A DNA stretch of 64,000 nt from Apricaphanius iberus (lineage: Eukaryota > Chordata > Actinopteri > Cyprinodontiformes > Aphaniidae). The stretch spans positions 124,001-188,000 of the forward strand of contig JAPXFQ010000804.1 of assembly GCA_028564705.1 (NCBI GenBank), written 5' to 3'. The translations under genes were made by a program, and so were the position numbers. Below the pieces are notes generated by a model. The model was given only the letters and a program-made list of their open reading frames with translations. It was not told where the DNA came from and did not search any database. This document shows positions 1 through 12,498 of this stretch, one piece after another (within the stretch, counting starts at the first letter, position 1; the number at the start of each line of letters is the position of its first letter).

Positions 1-928
1 TGCTCACCCAGAGTGTTTAATTCATGTGTCTTTAACTCTTAAGAAGCATCTATCCTTCACAGTAATGATGCTAGTTTATCACATAACTTTTTTTTATGTC
101 TGCACGGTTCCCTATGTATGTTTTCTCTAAATAAATGTTGTAATGAGGGGGAAAAAAATGCAGTCTGTCATTTCACGTGAGAAAGCTCTATGTATACGAA
201 ACAGGAGCTGAATAATGGAAAGCAGAAACAGAGCAAAGTAATTTTCTCTGTTTAACAGGATCAATTACCATCTTGACCTCACTCCACAGACTGAATTTAA
301 AACCCGAAAAAAACACTTTATCTGAAGGCAATTTATTTTGATTCTGTTGTGAGAAGCCATGAACAAAACAACAGAGATTAGATTTTTTTAATATTATTAA
401 GGTTGTTGGTAATCCAGCGGTATATACATGGGTGACAGCATGGCATTATTCACCCGCCAGCTCTCCATCTTTCTCTTAAATTAGGGACTGATTGAGGTCT
501 TTTAGCAGTTGACCAGAAATAATTCGTCCGACTCTTGTTCCATTTAAAATCAAACCGATTTGCTGACCCATGAAAAGAGATAGATGAGACAGGTTAATAT
601 GTTTTTTCCCAAAGAAATCCATGTCTGAACTGAACAGGAATGGATGCTTGTGGCCCAGTGAAAAAAAGAGAGCCCTGAGAGCCCTTATCATATTTCTTAG
701 GTCTTGGAACTTTAATTCCTTAATTTTTCAAGTGTCCTTAATGCCTGACCTATTTGACTTCTCTGTGATGATTTAAAGGATTATATCTTCACAGCCCCAG
801 ACGGAACAAAATCTGCTAACATCTGTCTGGAGACTCTGGAATAGTGAATCAGAACGTGAACTTCAGTCCGGCAACTGAGCTGCTGTTTTGATATGGGTGA
901 CATGACTGCACACTCATGGTGTCCTTCA
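1..928. other. Unassigned intronic sequence
   Basis: AT-rich sequence, presumably part of the intron downstream of the EGF exon. I see no coding, RNA or repeat signal that I can name. Confidence 0.5.
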
Positions 929-1533
929 GGCCGTTTTCACATGTGTGGCCGTACCAGAAAACGGCCAGAGAAAATGCTAATTCTTTCTGTTCACATGGCA
1001 CGGATCTCTGCCCGTATTGCGATCCAGTCTTTTACTACAAATAAACAGCAGGTGGCGGTATACAAATAAGTCTTAGTTCTCCAACAAACAAGGGAGTGAG
1101 AAGTACCGACGTCATAAAACGAGCGACAGCCTAGAATGTAAACAAACTGGTCTACTGGTCAGCTGCTACCTGAAGCCATCTACAGGGTGACTGTTGTAGT
1201 AAACCCGCCGTTTTGTAACCTGCTGTGTTGCTGTGGGATGCTTGATTCGCGTTGTTTTGGTATTTGTATGGTCGCGAGGTGATTCTGTAATTTCGGCCGG
1301 CGGTGTCGTCATTTCCGCATGGAGCGCGTCTATTGTCTTGAGTACGGCCAGAGTACGGGTTGTGTTCACATGGTACGTGGCCGCTCGTACCTGGACTCGG
1401 ATACTACCTCCAAGGCAGGTCTCTCTGGCCGTATTCTGGCACGGTACAGTCTGTGTTCACATGGTACGAAATAAGTGGATTTTGACCAAATACCGTACCC
1501 GAGTACGGACTCCCGTACCATGTGAAAGCGCCC
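929..1533. mobile_element. hAT-like nonautonomous DNA transposon (MITE)
   Basis: About 605 bp bounded by imperfect inverted ends: left GGCCGTTTTCACAT and, on the opposite strand at the right end, GGGCGCTTTCACAT (12 of 14 match). Variants of TTCACATGGTACG recur inside near both ends. The flanks TCCTTCAG and GCCCTCAG could be a decayed 8-bp target duplication. CpG content is higher than in the neighbours. The open frames here are not convincing genes. Superfamily is inferred from end structure only. Confidence 0.5.
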
Positions 1534-1558
1534 TCAGTCAGGGGAGGCCACCAACACT

Positions 1559-1585
1559 CAAAAATAAATAAATAAATAAATAAAA
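1559..1585. repeat. (AAAT)n microsatellite
   Basis: About six copies of AAAT, directly beside the MITE's right flank. Confidence 0.85.
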
Positions 1586-1589
1586 ACAT

Positions 1590-4500
1590 TTACCTGCCAA
1601 TTTGGCATTCCAAATTAATTTTATTTTACTAACTTACTTACTTTAATCTTCTTTTGCAAAGATCTTTCAATGACAAGTTAGCTCCTCCTGTATGAGGACA
1701 CCATAAGATCTGTTATGCTGAATTTGGTAATTTGTAGTTTGAAAACCTAAAATCAAACCTGGTTGGTTCTTTTTACTCTGAAAAGAGATTAATTCAAAAC
1801 ATATTTTGGGTCAAAACCCCTAGTTATCATTAATAACTAAAGAAATAACAAAAAAAGAGTATTTTCCAGGCTTTTGTTTAGCATTAGCACCACCTTCGAT
1901 TGAGAGAAGAATGAGAACTGTAAGAAAGTTGGACATTCCTGGAATTAATTATTGGACATGGATCACTGAGCCATAATATATTTACCGTTCATGGGACAAA
2001 CCCGCTTACACACCTAAATACCACTGGTTGTTGCAACATATTTCTTAAATAAAGTGTAAAACCGATATGTAAGTGTCTGTTTGTTACACAGCCAAGCAGA
2101 AAGAAAGTGCATGCGTTTAAAGATAGCAAGTACATATAAATTCCCCCCAGTTTAAAAATAACTAAATTCAGGAACTTCAAACTATCATTACTAATTTATA
2201 AAGTGAACTTTGTTTTAGAACACAGCTCTTGTGTCTACAGAAGAAGATTAGGGCCTCTGGAGAAATTATATAATTTCAGAATTCTGACCTTTTTCTCTTA
2301 CGCCAACTGGGTGGCAGCAGCTTTGGTGATACAGAGGAGATGTGCAGGTGGAGAGAACTGACTTTTTGGAAAAACATGTTGGATTTACGTGACTTTTTAT
2401 GTAGGGGACTATTCAAGGTGCAGTTTTATTAATGGAAGAGCAACACAGTAAAGTCAGAATTCTGAGATTATATATTTTTTTCAAATGGTCAAATTCTCTT
2501 CCATATGTTTCTTTAGTAGATACATAAATACATAAAAGTTATTAAATATGTAAATATAAAGAACTGCAGGTGAAGTCAAAATCTGTTGATTATTAGCAGC
2601 ATTTCTTTAGGTAAACATTTATTTGGTGAATCCAAAAAAGAAACTGGAAAAGGAACTGCTTCCTTTTTAACATCGTGTATTATTTGAAGTGAAAACACTT
2701 TTATCAATGAATTAAGAATTATAAAATTATACAAAAAAAAGGAAAACGAAACAAAACTGGATTGTGTCCCATAGGAAAAGTGATCTGTGAACCACAGCAG
2801 CTGTCATTAGACAAAACTCCTGCACATGGCTATTTATAGATGCTGTCTCAATAATTTAACTTACTTATAGCGCTTGCACAAAAAAAGATTTCTTTCAGCT
2901 TAATAAAAAAGAATGTTTAAAAAGAAGTGAAATGCTGTGCATACCTGTCTATATATAATGAGCTAGAATTATCCCAAAAGCATGTTTATCTTTATTTATT
3001 AATTTACTATGAACAGAAGAGAATATAGTAAGTAAAATATATCAGCTTCATGTGATTAAGTGTCCATCAAGAATTTATGCCTAAACATTACATTTTATTA
3101 CCAAGACTCAGAATTAATATACTGTCAAAACGGGATGGATAAAGTACATAGAAAGCAACCTACAGTGAGAGGCTGAGCAAAACTGCTAACTTTTAGCAAA
3201 TATTCAATATAAACATAAAAAAACATTAATATACAGGAAATACATCCATGACAAATCCATCACTGCACTTCAGTTTAGTTACTTCTGTTCCATGCTTCTG
3301 TTACCTCCCTGTATTATTCTAGACTATTTTTGTATTTATATTTGCTAAACCTCCCAGTCTACTGCATCTAATTCTAGTGGTCTGGGAGTTATTGCCCTGC
3401 AATGGTACATATTCCATCTAAAAGATATACATTGATTTTCTGTGATGAAAATAATAGTGAAAGAAAAAAATAAACACACACTATAACAGATAAATTGGGT
3501 ACCACTAGAAAAAACCAAGAAATTATTTTTATAGTCAAAATAAGCAGGAATGGTCAGTCTGCTAGATAGTTCTGCAATAGCTGAATTTATTGGAGAACAT
3601 TTTCATGGGAAAAGATGGCCAACAATTAATTTAGTATAAAACTACAGGTTGTTTTTGGCCCAAAGTCATGAAATAAACAATTTGTTGTGTATTTTTTTAT
3701 TGTCAATGGGATTAAGTTTGCTGTTTGTTGTGGTCCCACATGTGTTATACTCAAATATTCATCCTAGAAGAACAATAGAATGTGATACTATATCATAATA
3801 ATATGCAGTCATCACACCGCCAAGCTGTGTTTGATTCATTAATCATTGATATTCTGCTGCAAGATCTACAGTTTATTACAAACGGGATTACAAAAAAATA
3901 TAACTTTTGATTGAATAAGTTTGTGTGCTGACTGACAACTGCTGGCAGTTTAAGTAAAAATGATTTATCAGACAGAGAAATTGTGTATACTGCACTGCAT
4001 AAAACCCCCCACATAAGCCACAATACATGTATATCCATTGAATCTCGTCAACGTTCCACAGTCTCCCAATACAGAATTAGGATCACCCTATAATCTACTG
4101 GATTTCCAAGTCTCCCTAGATTGCAACACATTAAAAAAGCTTCAAATTAGTATGAAGGCCATTATTAACGTTAAGCATTCGAAATAAGTAAATACTTTTT
4201 TCTGCTGCTTTCTTGATAATCCTGGCACAAAAATTACATCTGTCATAAGCTGGCTCCTCATAAACTGTGAAATCTCCCTATAAATACAGGTTTCTTTTGA
4301 TCCACCATTTGTTTCAACCCTGCTGTGTAGAACAGATAGAGTTTTATTCTTTCTAAAATCTGCCAGAGAAGATGCATGTAAGGTGGTTATCTGCATAAAT
4401 ACTGAACAGAGCAGTGTTGCACAAAAACTTTAACCTTCTTCTGCACTTAAAACGCTTAAAATACCATAATAATAACAGGTATTATAAAAAATAGATTTTT

Positions 4501-4625
4501 CACAAATCAAAATAAGATTATTTTCTGAGTTGTGCCTAAATTAAAATTTGCAACCATCCTTAATATTAAAAAAGAAATCTGGTCCTCTACCAAGTTTCAT
4601 TCATTGGAAAGGGATCCTCGACACT
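1590..4625. other. Unassigned AT-rich intronic sequence
   Basis: Three kilobases of AT-rich sequence with only short open frames lacking codon-like composition or domain motifs. Nothing recognisable. Confidence 0.5.
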
Positions 4626-4627
4626 GT

Positions 4628-4804
4628 CACACATGATTCATGAATCTGTGTGCACGCTTTAGTAAACTGTGGGTACGGATTCGTAGTCTGTTTACATACG
4701 CTTTAGTAAACCGAGGGTACGGATTCATAATCCGTGCACACGCTTTAGTAAACCGAGGGTACGGATTGGTAATCCGTATGCACGCTTTAGTAAACCGAGG
4801 GAAC
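4628..4804. repeat. 42-bp minisatellite, about 4 copies
   Basis: Units start near 4653, 4697, 4739 and 4781 around the core CGCTTTAGTAAACCGAGGG. The last full units are 42 bp; the first is about 44-46. Each unit also holds a small inverted repeat, GGATT and AATCC around a variable 3-base centre. Since 42 is a multiple of three, the frames stay open on both strands as a 14-residue repeat, but nothing indicates translation. Confidence 0.85.
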
Positions 4805-7380
4805 AAATTCTTGCGTCTCAAAAATTATTTCTGCACCTGACCCCTGCCGGGCTCCATACATGTGCAATGGGTTTAAGGATGGATTTTGTTGTATGTACTT
4901 GGCAAGATCCTTTTTACTGCAGAGAAGAGCCAGAACCACAAATCACTGCCAATATGGACTTTTTATGTCATGGTACAATCTAAGTCCAAGGTTTTGTGGG
5001 GCAAAATCTGGTGCTAGCATGCCGTTTAGAGCGGTTTTAAAGTAACAATGCAATATTTTGCTTAAAATAAATTTCCTACAGCAGACATTGAATACGTGAT
5101 CATATATTGGTTTTTATGCATCTTAGGTGAAGAGCACAGTGCGCAGTGGTGGGTGCAGCAAAAATGACTAAAATCTCTGTTCCTTTTCCTGGGTGAATCC
5201 TGTCTCATCAACAAGCAGGACCTGCTAGCCCATGCAGGACTTCATGATGAAAATCAAAACTTATAAAAAAGAACAAAAATCAACAGCATGAAGGCTTTAA
5301 TGACACAAAAAGGAAAAAAAGGGGTTCAACTTTTTATTAGAACAGTTACTAATTAAACTTTGTCCTCAAAATTAACGTTGTGCTGGACAGGCAAAATCAA
5401 ACTGAACCATTTGCTGATTGAAGAAATAAACTATTTAGGTCTTTTATGTTTATTAATATTAATAACATCAACTGCACCGCCCTTAAGCTGATTAATCAAC
5501 ATGACTGCATTAAAAAAAAATACTTGGCAAGGGCAGTTAAACTCTCCAGAGAGAAAAGTGCCCTGGGAGAAGAACATGGAAGTAATCAATTTATGGAAAA
5601 TTTGAATGAATGGACTTTCAGCTATTTTTAAATGTATATAAATGTTAGCATTTATTTCAGGTTCCTCTTGAAAACTGCTTAAATGCGTTTAACCCTAAGG
5701 AAGCACCCAAATAGGTTACACAAAGCCAAGCCACTATAAGCCTGTATGTTTGAGTAGAAAATGCTTCTGATATTAAAAATTATCAATCCAGTGGTTGATT
5801 GAAAATTCAAGTCACCTTGGCCCAGTTTTAGTTTTAAATAATACATATTTTTACGTCAAGCCTTAAAGGTTGCTGATAATCAGCCAGAGGACAATATGCC
5901 CTTCTTATCCACCTGATTTGTGAAATTTTTTTGATTAGTTACTCCCAAAGCAATTGCTCACACTATTTTATCTGTATTGTTCAATATGTAACACAGAACT
6001 CTAACATGAAATGCATGTAAAAAACAAGCACTGGAATAACCTTGAACTCTTAGGGCTTAATTTACACTGTATAAGAACATTAAAGGGATGAGGAGAGACT
6101 AGTCTAAGGGCAAAAACATTAGACTGGAGTTTCTTTTATATCCATATTAAGCATTGTGTGATTTCTGTAAGCAATCAATATTTTTAAGTAGTTCAACCCA
6201 CAGTTATTTCCCCAGGAGCCACAATCAATACACCAGATTGAGTGGTGTTTGCAACAACTTCGCATCAATAAGAACTGGAACAAGGTTGTGCATCAACATC
6301 AAAATCCTCTGTGGAACGTTAAAGCCTAAAACCCAACAATTACAACTAATATTTATTTGATTTAGCAATTATAATTACTGAAAGAAAGGAACAAAATAAA
6401 TTCTGGAAGCTCTGAAATAACACATCTAAATAAAAAAATGTGGTGTTTTGCACAAACAAAATAGAATGAGAATGTGAAGCATTTTAACTGAAGAGATCCA
6501 TGCTTCACACTATTGTTTTAAAATCTATGGGTTAGAAATCTCCCAAAGGCAAATAAAAGCATGAGCAATATGCAGATTTAACAAACCAAATGCATTTAAT
6601 GATTGATTCAGCCTGAAATGCTTTTAGTTGTTGGTGAGACTACTGACCTGTCCAGGATGTTGCAATATCTTTCCCATTGATTACTTAAGAAGGGTTCCTG
6701 TTCCCCATCAACCCTGACTAAGAATATGTGGTGTTTAGAAAACAGATGGACAGAGGTGCTTGATTGATTCACAACTAACACGTGTATCAAATTAATAAGG
6801 AGATGGGTTAAGAAAGTGCTAAGCCAAAAAGCAAAGCTCTCAATTTACTGGTCTGGTGCACTTTTGAGTTGAAAATGTGGTTATAAGATATGGATAATCA
6901 GCATGTTCAATTCCTTAGCTGTAGCATTTAAAGGAATGGAAACACTGCTTGTTTTACTTTATACTTATTGAAAAAATGTGTTTCGTTATCACTTTGTTGG
7001 TGACTTATGAAATGGCAACAATGTGCATTTTATTGAACAAACTTGTTTAAGCTCACACAAAATAGTGAACTTATTAAGGCTTTGCTGACTAATCTCTTAA
7101 AGTCTTTTTTTTATATATATATTTTACATTAATCGTGATTTTAGTATCCTAGGTTCTTTGCGAATGTGAGCTTATTGATGCTCCACAGAAAGTGTCGGTT
7201 GACCAGACAATATTAACAATGATGTAATGTGTAGGCTGCTTGTTATTCTGTATGGATTCTCAAGCCGTGGTGTTTCTTTGATGGTATTATGAAATGTAAA
7301 GTGATCGGTCTTTTATTGCAGGCTAAAAAATAACCCACAAAAGGCAAAAATGTCTTTTTTTTACAATTATTTTACAAGAT
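4805..7380. other. Unassigned AT-rich intronic sequence
   Basis: No gene, RNA or repeat family recognised. Open frames here are short and scattered. Confidence 0.5.
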
Positions 7381-7384
7381 TGTA

Positions 7385-8262
7385 CCTGCACAAAACTAAG
7401 AGGAGCCAATCTACAATAGAAATACGGCTTGGCGAGAAGAAATAAACAGTGGGAGCAATAATTAGAAAATGGAATACATACAAGATCATTGACAATCTAC
7501 CTTGACCTGGGCTTCCATGCAAGATCTCACCTCGTGAAGTTTACATGATATTGAGAATGGTGAGGAAATAGTCCAGAACTACACACGGGAACTCGTCGAT
7601 AACCTAAAGAGAACTGGAACCACAGTAACAAAGGTTACCATAGTTAACATTTTAAGTCGTCATGGATTAAAAATCCTTGAAATATCCCCCTGCTAAAGAC
7701 AGCAGATATCTGGGCCCATCTACAGTTTGCAAGAAACCATCTGGATGATCCTGAGAAAGACTGGGTGAATCTCATGTGGTCATATGAAACAAAAATAGAA
7801 CTCTTTGGTGTAAACCCTTGTGGCCATATTTGGAGGGGGAAGAATACAGAGCTACATCCCAGGAACACAAATACCCACTGTGAAGCATGGGGGTGAAAAC
7901 CTTATGCTTTGGAGATGCTTTTCTCCAAAGGGGACAGAATGAATTATCTGTATTAAGGAAAGGGTTGATGTCCAGCATTACAATGATCTCAGAACAAATC
8001 GCTTGGGCAACAAAGTAGTGGCTATGTAAAAAGCAATGAGTTCTGGAGTGGCCTGGTCAGTTTCCAGACCTCAGGTCTAAATATAATCTTTGGAGGGAGT
8101 TGTAAGTCTGTGTTGCCCAGGGACAGCCCCAAAATATCACACCTCTAGAACAGATCTACATAGAAGAATGAGCCAAAATACTAACTACGGTGTGTGCAAA
8201 CCTGGTGAAGACCTAAAGGAAACATGTGACCTCTGTCATTACCAACCAAGGTGTTTTATATT
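7385..8262 (+). pseudogene. Tc1-like transposase relic
   Basis: Decayed copy of a fish Tc1/mariner transposase. Segments recognised in order: the DNA-binding half (GTGGGAGCAATAATTAGAAA onward), the stretch reading MWSYETKIELFG at 7774-7809, where the first catalytic Asp of the usual SDETK is Tyr (codon 7783-7785), the GEAMGV-type region around 7880-7940, and the C-terminal end around 8080-8250. There are several frameshifts and stops, and the segment between about 7960 and 7980 has lost sequence. Tc1 transposases cut and paste at TA sites; this copy cannot code. Inverted terminal repeats were not found, so the ends are approximate. Confidence 0.85.
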
Positions 8263-8551
8263 GGCGCTGAGCATCTGTGGGTTTTGTTGTACTGCTCTTG
8301 AGTGCTATCGTCAGGATTCGGAAAATAGATGAAGTCTGTTCCTGATACTTCAGGTGTGCGCAAGTGTAGCCGTATTATTATTACCATTAATTTATTATTT
8401 ATGTGTCAGTATAAAAAAAACCCTCCTGTACCAGCTACACTGGTTTTGTTATTGTGTAGAGCATGTAACCTCCGCACAAATTGTAAAATTAAAAGAATTT
8501 TAAAAGAAAAAAAAATAATCCACCAAAAAATAATAGAGGGGGCTTAGGAAT

Positions 8552-8582
8552 ATTTTAGGGGGGGCTGAAGTCCCCCTAAAAT
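8552..8582. repeat. Short G/C-tract hairpin, likely transposon-end fragment
   Basis: Perfect 11-bp arms (ATTTTAGGGGG and its complement) around a 9-base loop. The surrounding GGGGGGCT / CCCCCTAAAA sequence is reminiscent of decayed DNA-transposon ends in fish, but no matching partner was found. Confidence 0.45.
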
Positions 8583-9116
8583 GGCCCGAATGACGTCAGC
8601 GCTGCTGCCACTGCACGTTAATCAGCTGCTCTTCCCACTTGCTGAGCTCACAGCTCCTCTGTGAATAGTCTGTCCTTGCATGCCTCTGTCACACACACAT
8701 ACACACATACTGAAAGGCTCATACACCTAAATCACTGCACCATCATTTTCTGCCAGCCACACTCTCCCATCTCACAGTTGAGTGGAAAGATGAGCTGTCT
8801 ACTTCTCACGGGGCAGAAGGTGAAAACACACACATTCATGCGGAAATAATCGCACACACAGTTGAGCATCTACACCACCAAAAGTCTCCGTCACATGCGG
8901 CTGACTCCTAGCATATAGATATTTCCTTTTCACTTTCAATCAGGAAGCCAGGCCCAAAACTCCTGGACCTGCCACTATACCAGTTGCCTCTCAGAGATTG
9001 GATCCAGAGTTCTAAACACAGACTGGAAACAAAGCCTGCAGATAGAAGCTGGCATTTCCCCCCCTTAATCGAATGTACAGTGGAGTACAGATGTTAGCTT
9101 CACCATATGCCAGCCA

Positions 9117-9672
9117 TTCACTACGTTTACATGCCCATCTAAATCTAGCTTTTGGAGTAATCAGATAAAGGGCTTGCCCCTCGGCTAAGAGCCGAGTCCC
9201 AGTTTTTATGTCACTCAGACAATAAAATTATTAAATGAAGTACGTTCCCCGGCGATAGATGGCATGTACACCCATGTGTTAGCCTTATAGTGGTTAGCTT
9301 CAAGCTGCACTAAGGCAGTAAACAGAGGCTGGTGGGAGTGAAGCAGACAGAGTGAAAGCAGGATATTAAAAAATCACCGTCTCTTCATTAGTCCAAACAT
9401 GCATTGACCGGCCGCTTACATTTGTCTTAACCGGCATATTCTTCTCATAGTAATACTGTGTTGTTGTTGAGTTGCACTTCCACGTCTCCAAACTTCCCGA
9501 GGGGGTGTGTGAGTACGGGTGGAGTTGGTTGTAGAGTAGTCCGATTCCCAATCGCATTATATCTGGGTAGCTTAGTTGGGCTTCTCAAACTCTGGTTCGG
9601 TTCGATTCAAGCCGGACTCAGGTATATACATGCATTTCAAAAGTTAGATTTCAGTCAGACTAAGGTAATAAT
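9117..9672. mobile_element. Probable nonautonomous DNA transposon beside the EGF exon
   Basis: Begins CACTACGTTTACATGCCC, typical of the ends of abundant fish MITEs. A partial inverted counterpart (TATACATGCATTTCAAAAGT and beyond) lies at 9623-9665. The interior is CpG-richer than its flanks and has no convincing coding frame; the long plus-strand frame from 9458 runs antisense across the EGF exon and is a shadow. Ends and superfamily are uncertain. It stops about 125 bp from the EGF exon's donor site. Confidence 0.4.
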
Positions 9673-9796
9673 TCAACTCTCTCTTGCTGTAAATGTACTG
9701 ATTGTCTCCCCTTATGCCACGTTGACATGGCATAAAGCTTGGCAGCTGCTGACCTACAAGGTCTCTGCACCCCGGCTTAACCTGACGGAGACTTAC

Positions 9797-9913
9797 CGAT
9801 CTCGCAGTTCTCTCCCGAGTAGCCCTGAGGACAGTAGCAGCTATAGCTGTCACCTTCCTCCAGGCAGCTCCCGCCATGGAGACAGGGACTGGTCTGGCAC
9901 GGGTTACTGTCCA
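9797..9913 (-). CDS. ncan: Neurocan-like exon: first EGF-like module
   Basis: A 117-bp exon, phase 1 on both sides, encoding 39 residues with six cysteines at 6, 11, 17, 26, 28 and 37 (spacing C-x4-C-x5-C-x8-C-x-C-x8-C), the EGF pattern. The acceptor is TTTGTACAG/TG and the donor ATCG/GTAAGT. The motifs PCLHGGSC and GENCEI are very like the first EGF module of neurocan. The split first codon (G plus TG, Val) completes the codon left open by the second chondroitin-sulfate exon, so the two join in frame across a 35.8-kb intron. No calcium-binding consensus precedes the first cysteine. The second EGF, C-type lectin and Sushi modules that should follow were not found between 1 and 9796 and are expected outside the window. 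A foldback MITE lies just downstream of the donor. Confidence 0.93.
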
Positions 9914-9919
9914 CTGTAC

Positions 9920-10785
9920 AAAGAGAGGGAAGAAGAAATAGGAAGATAAATTTCACATAAAATCTTTTTTTTCTTTTTTTAGAGAGAGAGTCAATTATAA
10001 ATATTGCCTGATTAACAGGAACATGACCAGCAACAACTCCTGCCGTTATCCTGACAGATTATCCATGCTGTCTAATAGAGATGGAGCAGCAGCAAGGGCT
10101 GACAGTCTGCTGATTTGTCCTTGACTCTGTGTCTTTCTACAAGGTAAAAGATCATGTCTGTTCAAGAGTCCCTCCACTGTCCTGTTTTTATTTACTCTCA
10201 CAATTCAATTTACTCTTAAAACTCAGCTATTTCCAGTGAGTTTGGGTTCAAATCAATTATCTGATCATACATGGAGCAGAAACCCATTTCACACTATATT
10301 ACCACTTCACAGAAAGTGCAATACACAAATTTTAGGTTGCTGGCATTTGCTCTGTGTTGTCTTTATGGAAAATGTTTTGGCAGATACATGATGGAGATTA
10401 TGGGGATTAAGTTGTAATTACTGCTCTTAAATCTTAGAAGGGGACAGAGAGAGAAGGAGACTTTAACAAGGACAGTTAGAGCACAGTGCGAATATACCAC
10501 ATTTTCCTTCTATTCTGTGTGCATAGAGAAAGAGAGACTTTTGGGAACTAGTTAGATTAAGTGTATTTTTATTATCCAGTCCTGGTAGAATTGCAGGGCC
10601 CTGACAAAATCTTTCAAGCCATCGAATACACTGTGTTCTTCTCCATACTATAACACACAGAGTCACTTAATGATGAATAAGCAGAGGGGCAACTGAGCAC
10701 AGAGTGCACTTCCCCGGAAACCACAGAAATACACTAATTTAGGTGTGAGTTTGTTTATTCATGCAGAACTAAGCAAGTGTAAAGT
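9920..10785. other. Unassigned intronic sequence
   Basis: Sequence just upstream of the EGF acceptor. It has pyrimidine tracts but no gene or repeat that I recognise. Confidence 0.5.
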
Positions 10786-10789
10786 CAAA

Positions 10790-11212
10790 TAGAGTGTGGC
10801 AAATAAGTATTTGGCAGCCACCAAAGTTGGCCCACAAGTTGAGAGAACTCTGTAATTTCTATTATAGGTATAAGCCTACTTGAACTGTGAGACACAAAAT
10901 GTAAAAATAAATAAAATCAAATCTAGGAAATCACATTGTATGATCTTTAAATAATTCCTTTTTGTAATGGTGCAGAAAATAAGTATTTTGCAACTACAAG
11001 CACAGATTCTGGTACCCAAAGACCTATTACTTCTTTAAGAAGCTCTTATCCTCCATTTATTACTTGTATTAATGGTACCTGTTTGAACTCGTTTTCTGTA
11101 TAAAAGACACACTTTCAAACAGTCGGACTACAACCTCACCAAGACCAGAGAGCTGTCTAAGGAGACCAGGGACAAGATAGGGACACCTGCAAAATCCGGT
11201 AAAGGGTTATTT
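10790..11212 (+). mobile_element. Tc1-like element, 5' fragment
   Basis: Recognised as the 5' noncoding end of a fish Tc1 element: GGCAAATAAGTATTTGGC, the segment GAGACACAAAATGTAAAAA, then GGTGCAGAAAATAAGTATTT and the pre-coding TATAAAAGACACACTTTCA, followed by the first transposase codons (AAGACCAGAGAGCTGTCTAA). It breaks off after ACACCTGCAAAA. The transposase body is missing. Confidence 0.8.
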
Positions 11213-11214
11213 AG

Positions 11215-12425
11215 TAGCGTGTGACTCCTAATATGACCACTTTTTCAGTAACGACTAATATAACACGTTACTATTTCCCAGAGAAGGGTATTGTGGCTTT
11301 AACCAGCCATGTTTTTTGTTCTGCTCAGCCAACGAACCAGGTGCACTGCAAATTCTGTGTTGTTTAGCCAGATTTATTGTCTTAAATCTGGCCAAATTAT
11401 CATCTCCTTCTTTTTCTGAGCATTACAAGCTAACTTCCAGTTTCATATTTTAGATGATTATACTTGTTTCAAGTAAATGTTACTTTTTTTTCTTATTTAG
11501 TCTGTAAATCTAAAATGTAACTATTTTAAATTAATTTCAAGCTAAAATAGTTTTCAGATGCCTTTTAAGACAAAATAATTTCTCAAAATAAGACATATTC
11601 AATTACTTTCACTTATTTTTAGCTTTATTTAGGTCTAGAAATTATTCTTATTTCAAGAGATCTTAGTAAGAAAAATGTACTGTACTTACTGCATGGACAG
11701 ATAATTTCATTTGTTCCTAGTACATTTTCACTAAAGACAAGTTTATTTATCTAGTATTAGGGAGGTTGGTTTTTGCAGTGTGATTCCGATCACCACAGTG
11801 AATTAACCTGATTTTTTTTCCAAGCAGAACAAAAACATGGCATGGAGATAACATGTTGAAGCCACAATTCTCATCTCTGCTATGTCCATATCAGAATCAA
11901 ATTAAAGTTACTTGTTCAGGCCACTGTATGTTATTATTTTTGTAATGTTCTTAAGCAAAAAGATATATTTGATACACAGCGGCAAAAGAAGTGGGAAAAT
12001 AAACGAAAATAGCAGTAAATATGGTCTTATATACTTTCTACAACACTGATGCCGTCTTTTTCTGTCGTAATCTGAGACAGTTTATTATCTCCTCTACGGT
12101 TGCCATGTTTGTTTCCACCTTAAATGTCAGGCTGGAGTCTGAGTTCTGAACTCTGTACTCTGACCCGAAGTGGAACTCTCCAGTAGTACGTGCAGTGAGC
12201 AATGAAGTATATTTTCAAGCTTACTGTTAAAATGCACTTCTAATAAAGTGAGTATTTGCAAAACCAGTTATTGTTTTTATGTTGAGGCATTTGGGAATGT
12301 TTTTGGCAGCTGCTGAAAGTAACTAACAAAGTAACTTATAATCTAATATAGTTTACTTTTAAAATAAAGTAATCAGTAAAGTAACTAAGTACCTTTGAAA
12401 GGAGTCAGTAATCAGATTGCTATTT
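11215..12425. mobile_element. Decayed hAT-like element rich in AGTAAC motifs, split by a MITE
   Basis: The left piece has CAGTAACGACTAATATAACA and the right piece (12310-12420) has repeated AGTAACTA/AGTAACTT blocks typical of a common fish DNA transposon end. The middle is interrupted by a separate MITE (11343-11780). No transposase frame remains. Confidence 0.45.
11343..11780. mobile_element. MITE with CACTGCAAA ends
   Basis: Starts CACTGCAAATTCTG and ends GGTTTTTGCAGTG, giving inverted CACTGCAAA/TTTGCAGTG termini. The AT-rich interior with TTTCAAG/CTTATTTTTAG repeats is characteristic of a widespread fish MITE. Noncoding. Confidence 0.6.
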
Positions 12426-12498
12426 CAAAATAACTGTGCAAAAACGGTTGCTGGTATAAATACAGCTCTATTTCTGTGATAGTTTAAAGGTTGATTTC

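Noticed and set aside
4142..4396. Possible second EGF or lectin exon of neurocan (a frame with NGG and a Cys)
   Set aside because: It lacks the six-cysteine pattern and splice sites; no second EGF or C-type lectin exon was found in 1-9796.
4627..4840. Possible CRISPR-like array or repeat protein
   Set aside because: Units are contiguous 42-bp tandem copies without spacers, in vertebrate DNA with no cas genes. The 14-residue repeat is a by-product of unit length.
9458..9949. 163-codon plus-strand open frame
   Set aside because: It runs antisense across the neurocan EGF exon and a MITE, and has no domain; it is a shadow.
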